DNA of 64,000 bases. Origin: Streptomyces bambusae. GTDB lineage: Bacteria > Actinomycetota > Actinomycetes > Streptomycetales > Streptomycetaceae. Both the position numbers and the translations under genes were made by a program. Location of the stretch: contig NZ_JAJAUZ010000021.1 in the NCBI RefSeq assembly GCF_020532645.1, forward strand, positions 54,393 to 118,392, written 5' to 3'. The notes below the pieces were generated by a model. It searched no databases, had not been told where the DNA came from, and worked only from the letters and a program-made list of their open reading frames with translations. Shown piece by piece: positions 59,765 to 64,000 of this stretch (position 1 is its first letter; every line of letters starts with the position of its first letter).

Positions 59765-61359
59765 GTACCCTCCTCCTCCTGGTCCGGGTCGGCCATCAGA
59801 CCGATGCCGGGGTAGTACTTCCGCTGATTCGAGGTGAGCATGCCCTTCGGGCTGCTCATACCAAGGGTTTCCCGGACCCGCGCCGCGAACGCGCGGGACG
59901 TCACCGGGTTGGCGCCCTCGTCGGCACACCACTGACGGTATGCCTGGTACATCCGCGTCTGCTCGGCACGCAGACCGGACTGCAGCACGCAGGCCTCGCT
60001 GATGAAGCGGCCCATGTGGTCCTCGGTCTCCGCATAGGCAGTGGTCGCGATCCGGACCTTGTCGGGTCCGGTGAGATCCTTCTCGCCGCCAAGGTACCGG
60101 CGCGCGCCGTCGATCAGCCAGGACAGAATGCCCGGGCCCTCCTCGTTGACGAGCGCATCGGCCAGATTGTCGACCTTCCGGTGATCGGGCACGACCCGCT
60201 CGAACGGAATCAGTCGCATGCGGCGCCAGAACGCGAAGCCACCGGTGCCGACTTCGGGACGGTGGTTGCCGAGCAGCCACAACTTGTGCGTCGGATCGAA
60301 ACTGAAGAAGTCCTGACGCATCCGCCGCGCCTTGATCCGGTCACCACCGGTCAGCAACTTGACGCGCGCCTCGTCGAAACGGTCGCCCGGCTTCAACTCC
60401 GAACACACGATGACGCGTCGACCGTGCAGTTCCGCAAGGTCCGTCGGGTGCCCCTCGAACGGCTTCGCCATCAGGAAGCCCGGCGGGGCCGCGTCGGCGT
60501 AGTCGCCGAGCAGCTTCACCATCACGTCCAGGAGCACCGACTTGCCGTTCTTGCCCATGCCGTAGAGGAACGGCATGATCTGCGCGCCCACGTCACCCGT
60601 GATCGAGTAACCGAGCAGCAGGTGCAAGAAGCTGATCACTTCCTTGCCCTCGGCGTCGTCCCCGAACGTGTCCTCCAGGAACATCTGCCAGCGCGGCGTA
60701 GGAATGCTCTCCGGCGCCACCGACGTGGCCCGCGAGTGGTAGTGCTTGCTCGGGTCCGGCGCGATGACCTCACCGGTCCGCAGGTCCACGACCCCGCCCG
60801 GCGTGCACAGCGCGTACGGATCCGCATCGAGCTGGGTCGCGCTGAGCACCATGCCCGGCGCCGACTTGGCCTGCATCAGCATCGCCTTCATGCCCGAAGT
60901 CGACAGGGCGCGGCGGCGGTGCTGGCGCAGGTTGGTCGTGGTGTGGAGGCCCTCGGGGTCGTGCTCGGTGAGCTGCTCGGCCATCTCGCCGGCCGCCCAC
61001 ATCACGGTGTCGTCCTCGTCGAGCTCCCACCGGTGCCCGATCCACCGGTACCAGCCGAGGCCCGGGATGTGCCGGTACTCCCGCCCGTAAAGCCGTACGA
61101 ACAGCTTGGCGTTGCCCCGGTCGGTGAGGCTGTCGGGCATCAGGCCACTGGCCGCGGCCCGGCCGGCGGGCACGTTCGGCGTCGCCGCGGACGCGGCAGC
61201 CGGACCGGGCACGGCACCCGCCGGATCGCCGGCGGGCGGCGCCGGGGCGTGCTGCGCGGGCAGTTCGACGGGACCGGGCAGCTCCAGCTGCGTCGGCGCG
61301 CCCTGCAGGATCTGCCGGGCGACGGCCACCGGATCGAAGTCGCCACCGGAGTTCGTCAC
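59761..61359 (-). CDS. Replication helicase, SF3 type with D5-N domain (P4 primase-like)
   Basis: 532 residues. After a disordered Ala/Pro-rich start, the D5_N domain runs about 80-215 (GNAKLFVRLYGREYRHIPGLGWYRW, ADPYALCTPGGVVDLRTGE), then an SF3 helicase with Walker A GMGKNGKS (267-274), Walker B-type VIVCSELKPGDRFDE and sensor LLGNHRPEV. Its C-terminus is a winged-helix extension. GTG start at 61357-61359 overlaps the primase stop. Unwinds the origin and would travel with the primase; the iterons lie 1.2 kb upstream. Confidence 0.9.
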   Translation of the reverse strand: MTNSGGDFDPVAVARQILQGAPTQLELPGPVELPAQHAPAPPAGDPAGAVPGPAAASAATPNVPAGRAAASGLMPDSLTDRGNAKLFVRLYGREYRHIPGLGWYRWIGHRWELDEDDTVMWAAGEMAEQLTEHDPEGLHTTTNLRQHRRRALSTSGMKAMLMQAKSAPGMVLSATQLDADPYALCTPGGVVDLRTGEVIAPDPSKHYHSRATSVAPESIPTPRWQMFLEDTFGDDAEGKEVISFLHLLLGYSITGDVGAQIMPFLYGMGKNGKSVLLDVMVKLLGDYADAAPPGFLMAKPFEGHPTDLAELHGRRVIVCSELKPGDRFDEARVKLLTGGDRIKARRMRQDFFSFDPTHKLWLLGNHRPEVGTGGFAFWRRMRLIPFERVVPDHRKVDNLADALVNEEGPGILSWLIDGARRYLGGEKDLTGPDKVRIATTAYAETEDHMGRFISEACVLQSGLRAEQTRMYQAYRQWCADEGANPVTSRAFAARVRETLGMSSPKGMLTSNQRKYYPGIGLMADPDQEEEGT

Positions 61360-62531
61360 GACCGGCCCCCCGCGTACAGGGGCTTCTGCCGGCCCGCGTT
61401 CATGCCGCTGACGATGATCTGCTGAACCCGGGCGGCCTGCCCGGGCCGTGCGTGCTCGGCGGCGACGCGCAGCGCCTCGGCGCCCGCGGCCTCTTCGATG
61501 TGCCCGGCCGCCACGAGCCCTCCCACGGTGTACGCGGCCCGGTTCAACTTCTCCGAGAAACCCGCCCCCTGGCTCTGGCTCCCGCACGCGGCCACTTCCG
61601 CCAGCACGGTCGACAGCGCCGCCACAGCAGCCTTCTGCGCCCCACGGCCCCCCAGAGCGCCCTGGGCGCCCTTGACAGCCTTCCGGGGCCGTGTACCGCC
61701 CCCGGAGCGCCTGTTGGCCCCCTGGACGGGCTGGGGCACCGTCACAGGCTCTCCAGCACCCTTCACGGACTTCGCTGTGCGCCGCACGGGCTTCACAGTC
61801 CCATTCACCACGAGATGCCCGGTACGCACGAGTTCGTCGGCGAGCCACTGCGGCAGCTCTCCCGGCGTACGACACGTCCCCAGCAACTCGTACGTCCCGG
61901 CCTGGGTCACTGTCCCCGGCGCAACGACGTACCCCCCGGTCGCCCTCACATCCACCTGCCATGCAAGCGCCCGCGACCGACTGGCCCCGGACGAACACTG
62001 CCATTCGCGCCCTTCACCGGCGCGGTACCACAAGTGCAGCCCGCCCGATGGCGTGCGCACCCGAAGCGTCTCCTCGTCCCAGGCGGGATCCGGTGCCCCT
62101 CGCAACGCGGCGAGCACCGCGAGCGTGTGGAAACCGTTCGCCAGCCCGGTCAGATCCACGTGTTCCCCGATGTGGATCCCCGGAAGGATCCGGTCCCGCT
62201 CCGGGACCGCGCCACCGTGCGCGTCGATGTCGATGACGATCAGCCCGGCGGCCCCGGTGGCAACCCCCACACCGAAGGTCGGCTGGGCCCCCCACCAGTT
62301 CTCGATCCGGGCGAGGTCGGTGGTCGCGGCATGGAAACCGTGGCACCACCGCCCCGCCGGAATGCACTGGCAGTCCGCCGGCTGGTGGCTGTGCCCCTGA
62401 CACAGCATGCAGTTCTTCGGCGGAGTCTTCTGCCCCGAGGCCAACGGGTGTACGGGCCAACCCCGCTCCGCGCACCACCGAGCGACCGAGCGGCTCTCGG
62501 GTGCGTCGAATCCTGCGGCGCGGCGGGTCAC
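61356..62531 (-). CDS. Bifunctional primase-polymerase (prim-pol)
   Basis: 391 residues. N-terminal Cys/His cluster (CMLCQGH..CQCIPAGRWCHG, 41-64), then a prim-pol core with IDIDAHGG (100-107; the metal-binding DxD) and SGGLHLWY (162-169; catalytic His). A basic Lys/Gly-rich linker follows (about 250-300) and a helical C-terminus. GTG start. Such prim-pol proteins make primers and short DNA for replication of actinobacterial plasmids. Transcribed from the iteron region; first gene of a primase-helicase-small protein operon. Confidence 0.9.
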   Translation of the reverse strand: MTRRAAGFDAPESRSVARWCAERGWPVHPLASGQKTPPKNCMLCQGHSHQPADCQCIPAGRWCHGFHAATTDLARIENWWGAQPTFGVGVATGAAGLIVIDIDAHGGAVPERDRILPGIHIGEHVDLTGLANGFHTLAVLAALRGAPDPAWDEETLRVRTPSGGLHLWYRAGEGREWQCSSGASRSRALAWQVDVRATGGYVVAPGTVTQAGTYELLGTCRTPGELPQWLADELVRTGHLVVNGTVKPVRRTAKSVKGAGEPVTVPQPVQGANRRSGGGTRPRKAVKGAQGALGGRGAQKAAVAALSTVLAEVAACGSQSQGAGFSEKLNRAAYTVGGLVAAGHIEEAAGAEALRVAAEHARPGQAARVQQIIVSGMNAGRQKPLYAGGRS

Positions 62532-62548
62532 GGGGCTTTCCGTACGTC

Positions 62549-63200
62549 AGCGACTGAGCCGGTCTTTCGGTCGCTGCCAGAAAACTGCAGCTCAGGGGCC
62601 ATGTATGACTCCGACAGCGACCGAAGCGACTCAAGCTCAACAATGGGTCAAGCACACCCTAGCGGACGATCACACCCGGAGGAGGGAGCATCCCGGTGTG
62701 GCGAACGGGTGACGATGCACCGGCGCGCCCCGACTCTCCGACCCGGGCGCCCCCGTTGAACCCAACCCCTCTCCTGGAGGTCGTCTCCAACCCCTCCAGG
62801 GGGCAGCGACTGAACGCGTAGACACCAGCGACTGAAGCTTTTCAGTCGCTGCCTCGGTCGCTACCTCATCTCCGCAGCTCAGAGGCCCTGTGGACCCCAA
62901 AATAGCGACTGAAGCGACTGAAGGGTCCCATCTATGACACGCACACGCACACGCGAATGTCTTCATATACAGGAACTTGAGTCGCTTCGGTCGCTATCAA
63001 GCCTCCATCACCCCTCTGACCTGCACAAACGCCAAGCGACTGAACCAGCGACTGAACGATTTCGGTCGCTTCCCCTTCAGTCGCTACCCCCGTGAACTGC
63101 AGCGACCCAAGCGACTGAAGCCATCGACAGCGACTGAACCGTCAACCCCACTGGACGCCAACCCCCCTCCCTCAGCGACCCAAGCGACCGAAGCGACCCA
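62549..63200. repeat. Iteron field, candidate origin of replication
   Basis: About 22 copies of AGCGACTGA (or AGCGACCGA/AGCGACCCA) in both orientations over 650 bp, often as head-to-tail pairs with 9-bp period and as inverted pairs (for example 62827-62850). It abuts the primase start on the left and an AT-rich block on the right. Also contains a CACGCACACGCACACG stretch at about 62938-62953. No Rep binding is proven; position next to the primase and helicase is the main argument. Confidence 0.8.
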
Positions 63201-63300
63201 ACCCCCACCACACCGCCACGCCCCACTCGCCAACCAGCAGCCACCCACCCCCCTCCCGCACCCGGCCCACCAACCCACAGTCCCACCAGCCCCGCGCTTG

Positions 63301-63480
63301 CAGGATTCGTAGTGACGGATATGTGCGATGTCTCGAAGAGTAAAAGACTTCGTGAATAGGCCAGTGCGAGGTCCTTTTTTTTTACAACGTTAAATCGTAG
63401 GATCGCGAAATCCGCACTGCTGAATAAAACTGCAGGAAGCGAGCAATAAAATGAGCGGAGAAATCCTCGTGGGACCCGAT
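63301..63480. other. AT-rich block next to the iterons
   Basis: About 180 bp that is markedly richer in A+T than anything else in the window (TTTTTTTTTACAACGTTAAATCG near 63376, AATAAAATGAGCG near 63446). Probable DNA unwinding element of the origin, or a recently acquired segment. Confidence 0.65.
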
Positions 63481-63523
63481 GCACTGAGCTAAAGAGTTAA
63501 AGAGGCTCGACCAGCCCCGCATC

Positions 63524-63856
63524 TCAGGGCTCATAGGCCCTCCCCATGATTCGGAAAAAACGCATCTGCAAGGGCTCTGCAGGCCTGGCTAGCCACTGTT
63601 CCCCACCCTGCTGAGGACCGTCAGCCTGAGCTTCTATTTCTGCTGCAAGGTCGTCCGGGAGCGAAGGAACTCCGGCCCCCACTCGAGCTGTCCGGTCACC
63701 AGCAGAGTGGGCGCAGCCCAACAGGCAGATTCCATGAGTTGATCCGACTGGAATCACCCGGGAAGTGCCTTCGATTACCTTCTTGGGTGCCGCGCAAATA
63801 GGGCGCCCTTGGCCGGTCCCGTACTCCCAGTGCCAGTCCCAGTCGAGGTCGCTCAC
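63524..63856 (-). CDS. Hypothetical protein with unusual codon use
   Basis: 110 residues from GTG. Begins with a Trp/Asp-rich segment (LDWDWHWEYGTGQGRPICAAPKK) and ends MRFFRIMGRAYEP. Third codon positions hold many A and T, unlike neighbouring genes, so it may be imported from a less GC-rich host or be under weak selection. No domain recognised. It is the last gene before the window edge. Confidence 0.5.
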   Translation of the reverse strand: MSDLDWDWHWEYGTGQGRPICAAPKKVIEGTSRVIPVGSTHGICLLGCAHSAGDRTARVGAGVPSLPDDLAAEIEAQADGPQQGGEQWLARPAEPLQMRFFRIMGRAYEP

Positions 63857-64000
63857 TGCCCACCCTCGGCCTGGCGTGTGAATCCGGCTTCTGCGCCCCT
63901 CAAGCAGGAAGCCCCGCAGGAAGGGCGGAGCAGGAGAAGACCCCGAACAACTGCCGGCAGGCGGGCGCGGTACCGGGGTGCAGCGGCTGACGGGACCTGC

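Noticed and set aside
60016..61425. Long plus-strand frame opposite the helicase
   Set aside because: Shadow frame; the helicase on the minus strand has a P-loop and D5_N motifs and overlaps its neighbours properly.
1..64000. Chromosomal parS (GTTTCACGTGAAAC), tRNA or rRNA genes, riboswitches, terminal inverted repeats
   Set aside because: None was recognised on reading. Absence is not proof, since short or diverged RNA genes can be missed by eye.

Overview
The window looks like Streptomyces (or close relative) DNA: very high GC throughout, GTG and TTG starts, many GTGA/ATGA stop-start overlaps, a melC tyrosinase operon, DUF6879/XRE regulator sets, many P-loop ATPases and paralogous TPR proteins. 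It carries a primase-polymerase plus superfamily 3 helicase next to a large array of iteron-like repeats, and two separate ParA/ParB modules each with its own palindromic repeat. These features suggest a large plasmid, or a plasmid-derived stretch of a chromosome arm. Whether the replicon is linear or circular cannot be seen from here.

Layout. 0-3.5 kb: melC1-melC2 (cut by the window edge) and small DUF/acetyltransferase genes. 3.6-9.7 kb: a STAND (NB-ARC/TPR) ATPase coupled to a membrane protein that shares a SIAIGGDN-type motif, two more coupled genes, and a pentapeptide-repeat membrane protein. 9.9-15.9 kb: two XRE regulators with their typical small partner genes, a flavoprotein and a methyltransferase. 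17.1-22.4 kb: a decayed integrating/conjugative element (integrase C-terminus, VirB6-, VirB8-, pilin- and ATPase-like genes, a broken SLT/M23 hydrolase). 22.5-26.7 kb: partition module 2 (ParA with a frameshift, ParB, three TTTACCGCGGTAAA palindromes) with a divergent MerR-PP2C fusion. 26.7-33.5 kb: accessory DNA with an IS5-type remnant, a decayed STAND/TPR gene, a zinc-knuckle repeat protein and an acetyltransferase. 33.6-43.2 kb: a candidate metabolite cluster with two condensation-domain-like enzymes, a GMC oxidoreductase with small subunit, an acetoacetate-decarboxylase-like protein, and P450, ferredoxin reductase and ferredoxin. 43.3-51.8 kb: secreted repeat proteins, an AAA ATPase, a DJ-1-type enzyme and small proteins. 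51.9-57.8 kb: partition module 1 (ParB, ParA) followed by six small genes, with twelve copies of the palindrome TTCAAAACC(C/G)GGTTTTGAA in the intergenic gaps. 57.8-62.5 kb: small genes, then the helicase and primase. 62.5-63.5 kb: about 22 AGCGACTGA-type repeats and an AT-rich block, the likely origin.

How it fits together. The right-hand 12 kb reads as one replication and maintenance unit: origin repeats, primase-polymerase, helicase, ParA/ParB and dispersed centromere-like sites. The second ParAB unit beside broken transfer genes looks like the remains of another replicon or element that fused in. The same 9-bp repeat seen at the origin also forms two small arrays at 40.0-40.2 kb, between the decarboxylase-like gene and the P450 of the metabolite cluster.

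No tRNA, rRNA, riboswitch or true CRISPR array was seen. Family names come from recalled motifs, not from searches.
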